A stretch of DNA of 60,081 nucleotides from Sideroxydans sp. (GTDB lineage Bacteria; Pseudomonadota; Gammaproteobacteria; Burkholderiales; Gallionellaceae), in contig JAQTTU010000015.1 in the NCBI GenBank assembly GCA_028710605.1, positions 1 to 60,081 of the forward strand, in the 5' to 3' direction. The notes beneath the pieces were generated by a model that searched no databases, was not told the origin of the DNA, and saw only the letters and a list, made by a program, of their open reading frames with translations. This document shows positions 1-7,329 of the stretch, piece after piece (position 1 is the stretch's first letter; each line of letters begins with the position of its first letter). The position numbers and the translations under genes are program-made.

Positions 1-57
1 CATGAGGCTGTCGATCAACTCGGCGGGAATTGCGGGGGCTGCTTTTGCTACGGTCAT
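1..57 (-). CDS. N-terminus of IS256-like transposase (partial)
   Basis: Only 19 codons are in the window; the gene runs off the left edge. It starts with ATG at 57 behind a strong ribosome binding site (AAAGGAGA, about 5 bases upstream). The residues read MTVAKAAPAIPAELIDSLM, which resembles the start of IS256-family (mutator-type) transposases. An inverted-repeat-like end lies just upstream at about 100-126. Such enzymes cut and paste DNA with a DDE active site, none of which is visible here. The family call rests on the short N-terminus and the terminal repeat together, so it is moderate. Confidence 0.5.
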   Translation of the reverse strand, partial: MTVAKAAPAIPAELIDSLM

Positions 58-126
58 TGCGTCTCCTTTCAAAGTGGCGGCAGTTTCCTGCCTAATGACC
101 GTTTACACAAAATTTCTTACGCCCTC
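1..126 (-). mobile_element. End of an IS256-like insertion sequence
   Basis: Read leftwards from 126, the end is GAGGGCGTAAGAAATTTTGT followed by GTAAACG. The core TTGTGTAAA is typical of IS256-family terminal inverted repeats. The transposase start follows 46 bases inside. The element has entered a STAS-like reading frame whose homology stops at this boundary. The other end and the target duplication are outside the window, so the exact edge may be off by a few bases. Confidence 0.55.
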
Positions 127-279
127 ACTGATGCCGGAGAAATCAAAAACCACCTCGGCTCCGGCTTGTGCCAAGGTTATTTCCAGCTCTTCGCGCACGG
201 GTGCAGCAGACATGCGGGAACTCACCAAACAACCGGACGCGAATTGACTCAGCAAAACATTTACATTCGTATCAACCAT
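103..279 (-). pseudogene. STAS-like (DUF4325-type) protein, truncated by the IS
   Basis: The frame encodes 58 residues from ATG at 279. The first 50 resemble the small STAS-like family (DUF4325): a segment around ASGCLVSSR, then a helix, then the strand VVFDFSGI near residues 43-50. Family members normally continue with a Ser-Phe-Ala-Asp-Glu-like motif. Here the last residues (EGVRNFV) are encoded by the IS end, so the C-terminal half is lost. Its ATG overlaps the TGA of the PIN-like gene by one base, so the intact gene was probably translated with the toxin-antitoxin pair. Function is unknown. The family call is from residue pattern only. Confidence 0.5.
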
Positions 280-683
280 CAAAGCTTCACCTGCTCGAAC
301 TTTCCCTTGCCACTAAAGTTCCATTTGACCTGAAATGCAGCACCGCCTTCCATACCGCCCGCCTGTTCGATAATGCGCGGCCACCACTTAACCAGATTGT
401 GAGCCTTCTCCCAAAACTTATGATCTTTCCAAGACCTGTCCAGGAAAAAAACCAGCAACCCGGCTTGGCGTAACGCCTCACGTTCCAATCCTTTATTCAG
501 GTTGTCATGGGTTACAACAATCCAGCCACGCTCTTCCGACAAACATTTAATCCACTCGGTGTCAGACGTATCGGCGGCAAACCGATCTTTCAGGTGAAGA
601 ACTTCGTGATTTTCGGGCTCTGAGAGTTCTCGCAGCGCATGTGCGAGAGGGGGTGGAAGATTATTGTCGATAAAAAACTTCAC
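279..683 (-). CDS. PIN-like toxin, DUF5615/VapC45-like
   Basis: A 134-residue protein opening with MKFFIDNNLPPPLAHAL, the acidic start typical of DUF5615 PIN-like nucleases. A later conserved segment reads VVTHDNLN. Such proteins are the presumed RNase partner of a DUF433 antitoxin, and the pair and its sizes match Mycobacterium VapBC45. The start codon is GTG and overlaps the stop of the antitoxin gene by four bases (GTGA), which implies translational coupling. The catalytic acidic residues look present, so the toxin may be active. The downstream partner gene has been cut by the IS. Identification by family pattern is fairly sure; RNase activity is inferred. Confidence 0.75.
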   Translation of the reverse strand: MKFFIDNNLPPPLAHALRELSEPENHEVLHLKDRFAADTSDTEWIKCLSEERGWIVVTHDNLNKGLEREALRQAGLLVFFLDRSWKDHKFWEKAHNLVKWWPRIIEQAGGMEGGAAFQVKWNFSGKGKFEQVKL

Positions 684-1366
684 GCAGCCAATCGCTCTTC
701 AAAGCGAATCGCCGCCGATACCGCATTGACGGAGACATCGTACAATTTGGCGACAAATTTTTTGTCCTTCTCGGCGTTGAAAGCATCGTAAAGAATTGAA
801 GTTCTGACACTTCCATTCGTCACAATGGGCTTGCCAAAAGCAATGGTCGGATCAAGCACCACAGCTTTGCTGCCCAGCATCGGAAACCAATGTGAAGCAA
901 GCTCGTCATTCCCAAACTCGATTCCCCGGTACAACGACGGCTCAATAATCTTGGTAAATGCGTATTGCCGTTTAGCCAGATCGAGTAACTCCGTTTCGCC
1001 TGTTTCTTCCAGCGCAGTGGCAAAAATACTCCGGCCATCCGTTTGAAAACGCTTGCAGGTAAAAGGATAGGGATGGTTAAACAACTCCCTTGCATGCTCA
1101 CTGGCAACCCGGATGGTCTGCAAGCTCACGCCGTGCTTGCGGAAAGCCTGAACAAAACGCACCTCAAGCAAATCATGGAAGCTGATGCCCTCCACCTCCG
1201 CATCGGCCAATTCGGTTTTCCACAAAGGCGCGCTTTTCACGCGCGCATCCGAACCACTGGCTTTATGCGCATAGCCATTCAGCCAACGGCGCAACTCCTG
1301 CGGCGTTGCATTCGTAAGCTTGGAAGCTTCCTGAAAAGTATAGAGACCAACACTAATCAAATTCAT
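680..1366 (-). CDS. DUF433 antitoxin, VapB45-like
   Basis: A 228-residue protein. The N-terminal half begins like a MerR-type helix-turn-helix (YTFQEASKLTNATPQELRRW). The C-terminal 75 residues are a DUF433 domain: VVLDPTIAFGKPIV, then AKLYDVSVNAVSAAIRFEE. This two-part layout and length match VapB45-type antitoxins, which bind DNA and neutralise the PIN-like partner. ATG at 1366 has a good ribosome binding site (GGGAGG). The gene is first in a three-gene coupled set with the toxin and the STAS-like gene. Autoregulation by the HTH part is expected for the family but no operator was identified. Confidence 0.8.
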   Translation of the reverse strand: MNLISVGLYTFQEASKLTNATPQELRRWLNGYAHKASGSDARVKSAPLWKTELADAEVEGISFHDLLEVRFVQAFRKHGVSLQTIRVASEHARELFNHPYPFTCKRFQTDGRSIFATALEETGETELLDLAKRQYAFTKIIEPSLYRGIEFGNDELASHWFPMLGSKAVVLDPTIAFGKPIVTNGSVRTSILYDAFNAEKDKKFVAKLYDVSVNAVSAAIRFEERLAA

Positions 1367-1500
1367 TTGGCCTCCCTAAAGTAGATTTTTCATTGAACTG
1401 CCCCGTGCGAAGAGAGGCAAACTGACCCTAAAAATCACCTGATTTCCGATGACTTCGGAGCGCAATTCTACAGCCCCACCATTGTCTCTATCAAGAAAGC

Positions 1501-2652
1501 TTATTCGCTGCTGGCAAACGCCTTTGCCAGCAGCGCATCGAAGGTGGCTTGCGCTTTGGCGGTGGCTGCGGATTGTTGAGATAGGATGGATTCAATCTGG
1601 GCAACCTTCTCCACGAAAGAAGCCTGAATCTCAAGAGGAGGTAACGGTATTCGAAAGTTCTCCAACCGTTCCGTATCCAGCTTCTTTGTACCGTGTGCCG
1701 CAGTAGTAACCAATCCCAGCAATTGTGGTTGAGAGACTTTCATTAACCACAACAGATAACCAACATTAACCTCAACGACCGGCAACAGTGCCTTCATGTC
1801 TTGGTTGATCGTGTGCTCGATCAATGACTGGGCGATCGGCACAGTATGAACAAGGATCATTCCCCTGACCACGATGAGAAGCGAACCAATTGGCACCAGC
1901 TTAATGTTTGTTTCGGAAAGTACTTTGCGGCTGACATGATCAATGGCATCGACAATGTACGCCTGCTTCATATCCTTTGGACTTACCCATGGTAGGTCGC
2001 CCTGCCAGAAGTCCTCTCTTGATTTCGATGGTGTTCCACCACTCATGAAGGACACGAGGTCTTTAAGCAAATGAACCGACCACCCCTTGGGATTCGTCGC
2101 GGGGTCGCCGAACATGTCGAGGAACAGGGCGGGGATGAGTTCGGCGGCTTTTTTCTCGGCATCGCGCCGCAGCCGCACGATGCCCTCGGTGCGAGAGAGA
2201 ATTTCCTCTATGCGGCGTTGCTCAGTGAGCGGTGGGAGAAGGAATTCAATTTTCGCTAATTCAGCGCGACCAATTGCCGCAAAGGTAGAACCTTGCCCCA
2301 TGCTGGCAAGTCGTGGTTCAGCATGACGCAAGGCAAAACGGAGATATGAAGGATCAAGCTTTTCTGGATTTGCTCGGATAGCAGCCAATCCACGACCGAT
2401 ACAGCACTGGGTTGATGCTAGATTCGTTGGGCCAACAGGGGCACGAACCGACATCAAAATATCTCCTGCCTCTGCAATTTTTTTTGGGGCATTGCACCAT
2501 TTTCTCGGTGTTGGACTAACTTCACCAAACTCGGTTTTACCTTGAAAAAATGGAAGACCATTTCCTGCTTCGTTGTAAGTATCACCGGGTGGCGACTGCC
2601 CCATGATTAACTCAGCGACATCAGGCAAGCGTGCCGTCGTCAATTTACTCAT
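1501..2652 (-). CDS. hsdS: Type I restriction-modification specificity subunit HsdS
   Basis: A 383-residue protein with two target-recognition halves. The first covers about residues 5-145 and ends in the central helix EQRRIEEILSRTEGIVRLRRD. The second covers about residues 175-355 and closes with EIQASFVEKVAQIESIL. Each half recognises one part of a bipartite DNA site, and the helices set the spacing. The start overlaps the hsdM stop by four bases (ATGA). It joins two HsdM to methylate and recruits HsdR to restrict. Length is in the normal range and no frame break is seen. The target sequence cannot be read from the protein. Confidence 0.9.
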   Translation of the reverse strand: MSKLTTARLPDVAELIMGQSPPGDTYNEAGNGLPFFQGKTEFGEVSPTPRKWCNAPKKIAEAGDILMSVRAPVGPTNLASTQCCIGRGLAAIRANPEKLDPSYLRFALRHAEPRLASMGQGSTFAAIGRAELAKIEFLLPPLTEQRRIEEILSRTEGIVRLRRDAEKKAAELIPALFLDMFGDPATNPKGWSVHLLKDLVSFMSGGTPSKSREDFWQGDLPWVSPKDMKQAYIVDAIDHVSRKVLSETNIKLVPIGSLLIVVRGMILVHTVPIAQSLIEHTINQDMKALLPVVEVNVGYLLWLMKVSQPQLLGLVTTAAHGTKKLDTERLENFRIPLPPLEIQASFVEKVAQIESILSQQSAATAKAQATFDALLAKAFASSE

Positions 2653-4310
2653 GCAGCCTGCTCCGCCAACACCACCCGTAACGCTTCCACTTCCTCAGCA
2701 ATCTCCACCTCAATCGCCGCCAGTTCATACAGCAGTTCGCGCGGGTCGCGGTGTTCGACGGCGGTCTGGCTCATCGGGCGGTAGCGTCCGGCAGAGAGGT
2801 TGAAGTCGTTGGCGCGGATTTCGTCGGCGCTGGCGAACCATGCTTTGTGCGGCCACTCCGCAACCCTCTCCCCCTGCCCCTCTCCCGCTTGCGGGCGAGG
2901 GGAGAAATGCGCTTGCCATTGTTGCCAGCCCTCTTCGCGGCTGCGGTAGGCGCTCAATAGCAATGGCAGGTCGTCCGCTGCGATAGCCGTGTCGTGGTTG
3001 GCATCCAGTTTGTAGCCGTCGTTGTCGGCGTGCAGGAACAGCACGTGATCTGTGCTGCCGCCTTTCTGGAAAAATAATACGGAAGTCTTCACGCCGGAAT
3101 ACGGCTGGAACACGCCACCGGGCAGGGAGAGCACGGCATTCACGCGGCAGTTTTCGATGAGTTGGCGGCGCAGTTCTTTGTGTGCGCCGGTGGAGCCGAA
3201 CAGCACGCCTTCCGGCACGATGACACCGCAGCGTCCGCCGGGGCGCAGGCTGTCCATCATGTATTTTAAAAACAGCAATTCGGTGGAGGTGCTGCTGCCG
3301 ACTTTCACTTCATCCACGATGCGGTCTTTATCGACGCGCCCGGAGAATGGCGGGTTGGCGAGGACGACGTGGTAGCCTTCCTGCGGCAAGCCCCATTCGG
3401 TTTTGCGTTCGTTGTCCAGCGTGGTGGTGAGCACGTTGCGCAGCAGGATGCGCACGTTGGGCAGGCCGCGCAGGGTGAGGTTCATGGTGGCGAGGCGCAC
3501 CATCTTGGGATCAACATCGTTGCCGTAGAAGGTGGCGTTTTGCAGCGCGGAAACGTGCGCGGCGGAGAGTTTGTCGCCGAAGCCGCGCCGTTGCAGCTTG
3601 CCGTCCACTTCGTCTTCGTGGATCGCGCCGGGCGAGGAATGGGCGAGGCGGATGTGGTTGTAGGCGGCGACCAGAAAGCCCGCCGTGCCTGCCGCCGGGT
3701 CGTAAATGGTTTCGCCGACTTTGGGGTCTATCATTTCGACGATGGCGCGGATGATATGGCGCGGTGTGCGGAACTGGCCGAGTTCACCCGCCTGTTTGAT
3801 CTGGCGCAGCACATGTTCGAACAGGTCGCCTTTGGTGTCGGAATCCGATTGGTCGAGGTGCAGGCCATCCACCAGCGTGACCACTTGGGCGAGCACGGTG
3901 GGTTCGTCGATGGAAAGGCGCGCACCGTGCATGAAGTTGTGCGCGGATTTTTCGCCCAGCTCGGCAAAGAAGGCGAACACTTCGTCGCGCACAAAACGCA
4001 CCAAGGCTTCGCCGGATAATCCTTTGGCCCAGACTGACCAGCGGAAGTGTTCTTTGCTGATGTTCTCGACATCCTTCTGCGGCGCATTGAGCGGATTCTT
4101 CAGCTTCCACTCTCCCGCGAACAAACTCTCATACGGCTGCTTGAGCACCTTGGCGCGCATCGCGTTTTCTTTGTCTATGCCTTCCACGAGATAGAAGAAA
4201 AACAGAAACGAAAGTTGTTCGGCATTGGCGACGGGATCGGGGTAGCCGCCACCAAACAGGTAGTCGCGTATCTGGTCTATGGCTCGACGCATGTCGGCGG
4301 TGAGTGGCAT
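2649..4310 (-). CDS. hsdM: Type I restriction-modification methyltransferase HsdM
   Basis: A 553-residue N6-adenine DNA methyltransferase. An N-terminal helical domain is followed by the SAM-binding motif DPAAGTAGF (residues 204-212) and the catalytic NPPF (319-322). It methylates the host site and forms the HsdM2S core with the next gene. Residues about 470-483 are encoded by a GC-rich palindromic repeat (2864-2904) that sits in frame, inserting SPRPQAGEGQGERV between catalytic and C-terminal parts. The protein may tolerate this as a surface loop. hsdR ends 12 bases upstream. Confidence 0.92.
   Translation of the reverse strand: MPLTADMRRAIDQIRDYLFGGGYPDPVANAEQLSFLFFFYLVEGIDKENAMRAKVLKQPYESLFAGEWKLKNPLNAPQKDVENISKEHFRWSVWAKGLSGEALVRFVRDEVFAFFAELGEKSAHNFMHGARLSIDEPTVLAQVVTLVDGLHLDQSDSDTKGDLFEHVLRQIKQAGELGQFRTPRHIIRAIVEMIDPKVGETIYDPAAGTAGFLVAAYNHIRLAHSSPGAIHEDEVDGKLQRRGFGDKLSAAHVSALQNATFYGNDVDPKMVRLATMNLTLRGLPNVRILLRNVLTTTLDNERKTEWGLPQEGYHVVLANPPFSGRVDKDRIVDEVKVGSSTSTELLFLKYMMDSLRPGGRCGVIVPEGVLFGSTGAHKELRRQLIENCRVNAVLSLPGGVFQPYSGVKTSVLFFQKGGSTDHVLFLHADNDGYKLDANHDTAIAADDLPLLLSAYRSREEGWQQWQAHFSPRPQAGEGQGERVAEWPHKAWFASADEIRANDFNLSAGRYRPMSQTAVEHRDPRELLYELAAIEVEIAEEVEALRVVLAEQAA
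2864..2904. repeat. GC-rich palindromic repeat inside hsdM
   Basis: A 41-base copy of a dispersed repeat of the form CCCTCTCC...CTCTCCCGCTTGCGGGCGAGGGG. It can fold into a hairpin around CCCGC/GCGGG. Related copies lie at 33369-33406 (between rpoB and rpoC) and 46111-46145 (inside coaBC). Here it is translated in frame within hsdM. Confidence 0.7.
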
Positions 4311-4322
4311 TGGCTTCCTTGT

Positions 4323-6455
4323 TTAGTGAGCAGTCGGCTGATCGCCGCTGTGTTGATTGTTGTTGTCTTCGCCGCTGCCAAACACGGCTGCGTTGAGGCT
4401 TTCCAATATGTCTTCGAGGAGCTGCTCGTTGCCGAACACGCGCAACGCTTGGTTGTAGCCGCCCAGTTGTGAGAACGGATGAAAAGCGAAATGGCCGGAG
4501 GTGAATTCTTCCATCGTTCCGGCGTTGGCGCGCAGTTGGCTGCCTATCATGCGCAGCCAACTTTCTTCACCGGGATTTATTTGCTGCGCCAGCAACCACG
4601 CTTCAAAGCGTAAACCGAGTTCGGCGGCTTTCTGTTCGGAGGCTTCGGGGAAAATCATGTTGCCGTTTTCATCGACGGTGATCCACTCGCGCGTGGTCGG
4701 GTCAATGTGGTCGTTGATGTCCAGCGCCAGCAGGCGGCGCGGTTCGTAACGGCGTTTTTTCTTCGGCTCGGCCACGATGCCGCCTGCGGCGTATTCGTCA
4801 TCATCGCCGTGGTAATCCGCCACGCCCACGAAATCGAACATGGTGAACAGCGGTTTGTTCTGCGATTTGCGTGTGCCGCGTCCGCGCATTTGCTGGTAAA
4901 GAATGGCGGAACGGGTGAAGCGCGCGAACACAAGGTTGCACACTTCGGGGCAATCGAATCCGGTATCGAGCATGTTCACCGACACCAGAATCTGCGGGAA
5001 CGGCTCTTTCTTGAAACGCTTGATTTTGGTCATGCCGTCCACCGTGTCGTCCTGCCCCATGCCGGACACCACATAGTCGGCATAACGCACATCGGGCGAT
5101 GTCTTTTTGTCGGCAAAGGCTTGGTCGAACATCTGCGCCAGCGTTTCGGCGTGGCGTTTGTTGACGGCGAACACGATGGTCTTGCCCAGCAGTGGTTTGC
5201 GCTGCACGCCTTTGTGGTCAACGTAGCCGTTGTCCATCACCGAGCGGAATTCGCTGACCATGGCGCGGTTGCGTTGCGGGATGGTGAAGCTCCGTTCCAA
5301 GGCGGAGGGATCGACAACCAGTGGATCGTTATCTTGGAACAGCCGCTCCAATTCGGCGCGGGTCTTGTCTTCCATCGCCGTCCAGTCGAGTTCGCTTTTC
5401 TTGACCTCGAAGCCGCCTTCGGCTGCGGTCTTGACGGTTTGCGCTTTGTATATTTGGTAAGGCACAAGGTAACCATCACTGATGGCATCTTTGAGTTTGT
5501 AGGTGAAGGTGGGGCGATCCACTTCAAAAAAGCGCAGGGTGTCTTTGACAAACGCTTTGTCTTCATCGTCGCCCGCTTCAATTTCGGCAGCCACACAGGG
5601 CGTTGCGGTCAGGCCGATTTGCACGCCATCGAAATGTTTGAGCACCCCGCTCCACTGGCCGTAAATGCTGCGGTGGCATTCGTCCGAAATCACCAGATCG
5701 AAGTAGCCCGGCGAGTAATCGGCGTAGATGTTCACCATGCTTTGCAGCGTGGTGATGGTGATGAGTTTTTCATCCTGAAAGCGGCGGCCAGCGCGCAACA
5801 CGTAGCTGGGATAGTCCGGCAGATGTTCGGTGAATGCGTCTTCGGTTTGTTTTGCCAGCGGGATGCGATCCACCAGAAACAGCACGCGGGTGATGGAATT
5901 TGCCTCGAACAGGCGCTTGATGAAAGCGGCAGCGGTGCGCGTCTTGCCCGTGCCGGTCGCCATTTCGACCAAGAGTTTGCGGCGACCTTGCAGGATTTCT
6001 TCGCACAGGATTTGAATGCAGGTCTGCTGGTAATCGCGCCCGGCTATTCGCGTGTCCGTTTCCACGCCCAGCAAATCGCGCTTCACTTGCCGTGTGGCGA
6101 AGCGGCGTTCCAAATCGGATTGTTTGAAAAAGGTTTTTACCGGATGAGGAAAGGCTGCGCTTTGCCATTCCCAGAAGCGCACTTCGTTGCCGTTGGTGAG
6201 GAAGATGTAAGGGACGTTTAGCTGTCTGGCGTAATTTTTTGCTTGCTCTGCTGCCTCGCCCGGATTCACCGAAAAGCGCTTGGCCTCGACGACCGCCATC
6301 GCCCGTCCATGACGGTCGCACAACACGTAATCGGCGCGCGTGCCGTCCGCACAGCCCACCTCATAGCGCACCGCGTTCTGGTCTTGAGTATCCCAGCCCT
6401 GCGCGGAGAGCTGAGCGTCAATCAGGACGCGGGAGAAAGCTTCGTTTTTTAACAT
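4323..6455 (-). CDS. hsdR: Type I restriction endonuclease/translocase subunit HsdR
   Basis: A 710-residue protein from ATG at 6455. The N-terminal nuclease domain has the acidic/Lys motif ending in VVEAKR (residues 55-60). The SF2 motor shows Walker A MATGTGKT (165-172), DECH (258-261) and TATP (283-286), and later QMRGRGTR. The C-terminus resembles the EcoEI-type HsdR domain. It translocates and cuts unmethylated DNA in complex with HsdM and HsdS. The frame is open to 6569, but that start would overlap hicB and add residues with no family match, so 6455 is preferred. All motifs are intact. Confidence 0.9.
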   Translation of the reverse strand: MLKNEAFSRVLIDAQLSAQGWDTQDQNAVRYEVGCADGTRADYVLCDRHGRAMAVVEAKRFSVNPGEAAEQAKNYARQLNVPYIFLTNGNEVRFWEWQSAAFPHPVKTFFKQSDLERRFATRQVKRDLLGVETDTRIAGRDYQQTCIQILCEEILQGRRKLLVEMATGTGKTRTAAAFIKRLFEANSITRVLFLVDRIPLAKQTEDAFTEHLPDYPSYVLRAGRRFQDEKLITITTLQSMVNIYADYSPGYFDLVISDECHRSIYGQWSGVLKHFDGVQIGLTATPCVAAEIEAGDDEDKAFVKDTLRFFEVDRPTFTYKLKDAISDGYLVPYQIYKAQTVKTAAEGGFEVKKSELDWTAMEDKTRAELERLFQDNDPLVVDPSALERSFTIPQRNRAMVSEFRSVMDNGYVDHKGVQRKPLLGKTIVFAVNKRHAETLAQMFDQAFADKKTSPDVRYADYVVSGMGQDDTVDGMTKIKRFKKEPFPQILVSVNMLDTGFDCPEVCNLVFARFTRSAILYQQMRGRGTRKSQNKPLFTMFDFVGVADYHGDDDEYAAGGIVAEPKKKRRYEPRRLLALDINDHIDPTTREWITVDENGNMIFPEASEQKAAELGLRFEAWLLAQQINPGEESWLRMIGSQLRANAGTMEEFTSGHFAFHPFSQLGGYNQALRVFGNEQLLEDILESLNAAVFGSGEDNNNQHSGDQPTAH

Positions 6456-6532
6456 GGCGGCGAAGGGTATCACAGCGTCCAAATTGTTTGGATATGCCAA
6501 ATGGCCTTTACAATTTGATTGACAACCTGGAT

Positions 6533-6862
6533 TTAACTCGCCGCTTCCAGCAACACTTTGGTTGCCCATTGGTTGAGGCTTTGTCCGCTTACTTGTGCGG
6601 CGACCAGTGCCGCGCTATGCACTTCCGGGGGCACGCGCAACATCAGCTTGCCCGATGCCGCCTTGTTGGGGGACTGTCCGAGCTTTTCGCAAGCGGCCAA
6701 ATAATCATCAACCGCTTCCCGAAAAGCTTTTTCCAGCGCAGTAACTGATGTGCCGTGAAAACTCACGATGTCGCGGATTCCTGCAATTCGCCCGACAAAG
6801 ATGCGGTCTTCGCTGTCGTATTCGATGCGGGCTGTGTAACCTTTGTGGCTCATGGCATTCAT
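6533..6862 (-). CDS. hicB: HicB-family antitoxin
   Basis: A 109-residue protein. Residues about 5-50 form the degenerate RNase-H-like HicB fold (YTARIEYDSEDRIFVGRIAG, then FREAVDDYLAACE). The last 40 residues are a ribbon-helix-helix DNA-binding tail (GKLMLRVPPEVHSAALVAAQ, SLNQWATKVL). It should bind and silence HicA and repress the operon. It overlaps the HicA gene by four bases. The next gene downstream is hsdR, 77 bases away on the same strand. Confidence 0.88.
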   Translation of the reverse strand: MNAMSHKGYTARIEYDSEDRIFVGRIAGIRDIVSFHGTSVTALEKAFREAVDDYLAACEKLGQSPNKAASGKLMLRVPPEVHSAALVAAQVSGQSLNQWATKVLLEAAS

Positions 6863-7113
6863 GGTTTTACTCCTATATCTGCAAGAAACTCGCGCGCCGC
6901 TTCCACCCGATAGCGCAATGCTTCTTTTTGCGGATGCGGGCGATGAAAATACGCACGCACTCCGTTCTTTTCAAATGTTACTGATGATCCTGATCCTTCT
7001 ATGACGCGACATCCCGCTGCGACAAGCACAGACTCAATGCGCTCCCATTCCATATTGCCGTTGGTGGGTTTGGCAAAAATCGCTTCAAGTGTTTTGCGTT
7101 GCTTGCTATTCAT
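6859..7113 (-). CDS. hicA: HicA-family mRNA interferase toxin
   Basis: An 84-residue protein from ATG at 7113. It matches the HicA double-stranded-RNA-binding-like fold: a helix, then GCRVIEGSGSSVTFEKNG, then the conserved FHRPHP. HicA toxins cleave mRNA. In most systems a His in the strand region is catalytic; here the equivalent is hard to assign, since the usual GSH triplet reads GSGSS and His occurs only in FHRPHP. This variant order (HicA with C-terminal HRPHP) is known in Gram-negative bacteria. The frame is open upstream to 7221, but those residues lack similarity, so the internal ATG is chosen. Confidence 0.8.
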   Translation of the reverse strand: MNSKQRKTLEAIFAKPTNGNMEWERIESVLVAAGCRVIEGSGSSVTFEKNGVRAYFHRPHPQKEALRYRVEAAREFLADIGVKP

Positions 7114-7269
7114 GCTTGCAATAGTAGCAAGCACATTCGTAGGGTGCAATTGATAATGATGGCAATGACCGTTTCGGATTGCCTGATGCAATAAAAAGCA
7201 TTTCAAATCAACGCCGCTCACCCCGCCCCTATCCCACTTGCGGAAGAGGGCATTTTCGATAAAGGTCGT

Positions 7270-7298
7270 TTGGGAAAGCGTCCAAACTCGCGTATATT
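7270..7298 (+). promoter_or_regulatory. Probable sigma70 promoter of uvrA
   Basis: TTGGGA at 7270-7275 and TATATT at 7293-7298 are separated by exactly 17 bases. Transcription would start near 7305, about 25 bases before the uvrA ATG. I saw no clear LexA box (CTGT-N8-ACAG) in the gap, so SOS control is not supported by inspection. Confidence 0.5.
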
Positions 7299-7329
7299 GT
7301 CAGGTCGCTTTTCTGACTCTCGGCCTCGC

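Noticed and set aside
4707-6221. 504-codon plus-strand open frame opposite hsdR
   Set aside because: All helicase and nuclease motifs are on the minus strand; the plus frame has no recognisable domain.
6456-6569. Upstream extension of hsdR
   Set aside because: It would overlap hicB and adds 38 residues unlike HsdR; ATG at 6455 gives the family start.
7114-7221. Upstream extension of hicA
   Set aside because: The added 36 residues have no HicA similarity and make the protein too long for the family.
7114-7329. LexA (SOS) box before uvrA
   Set aside because: No CTGT-N8-ACAG or close match was found in the gap.
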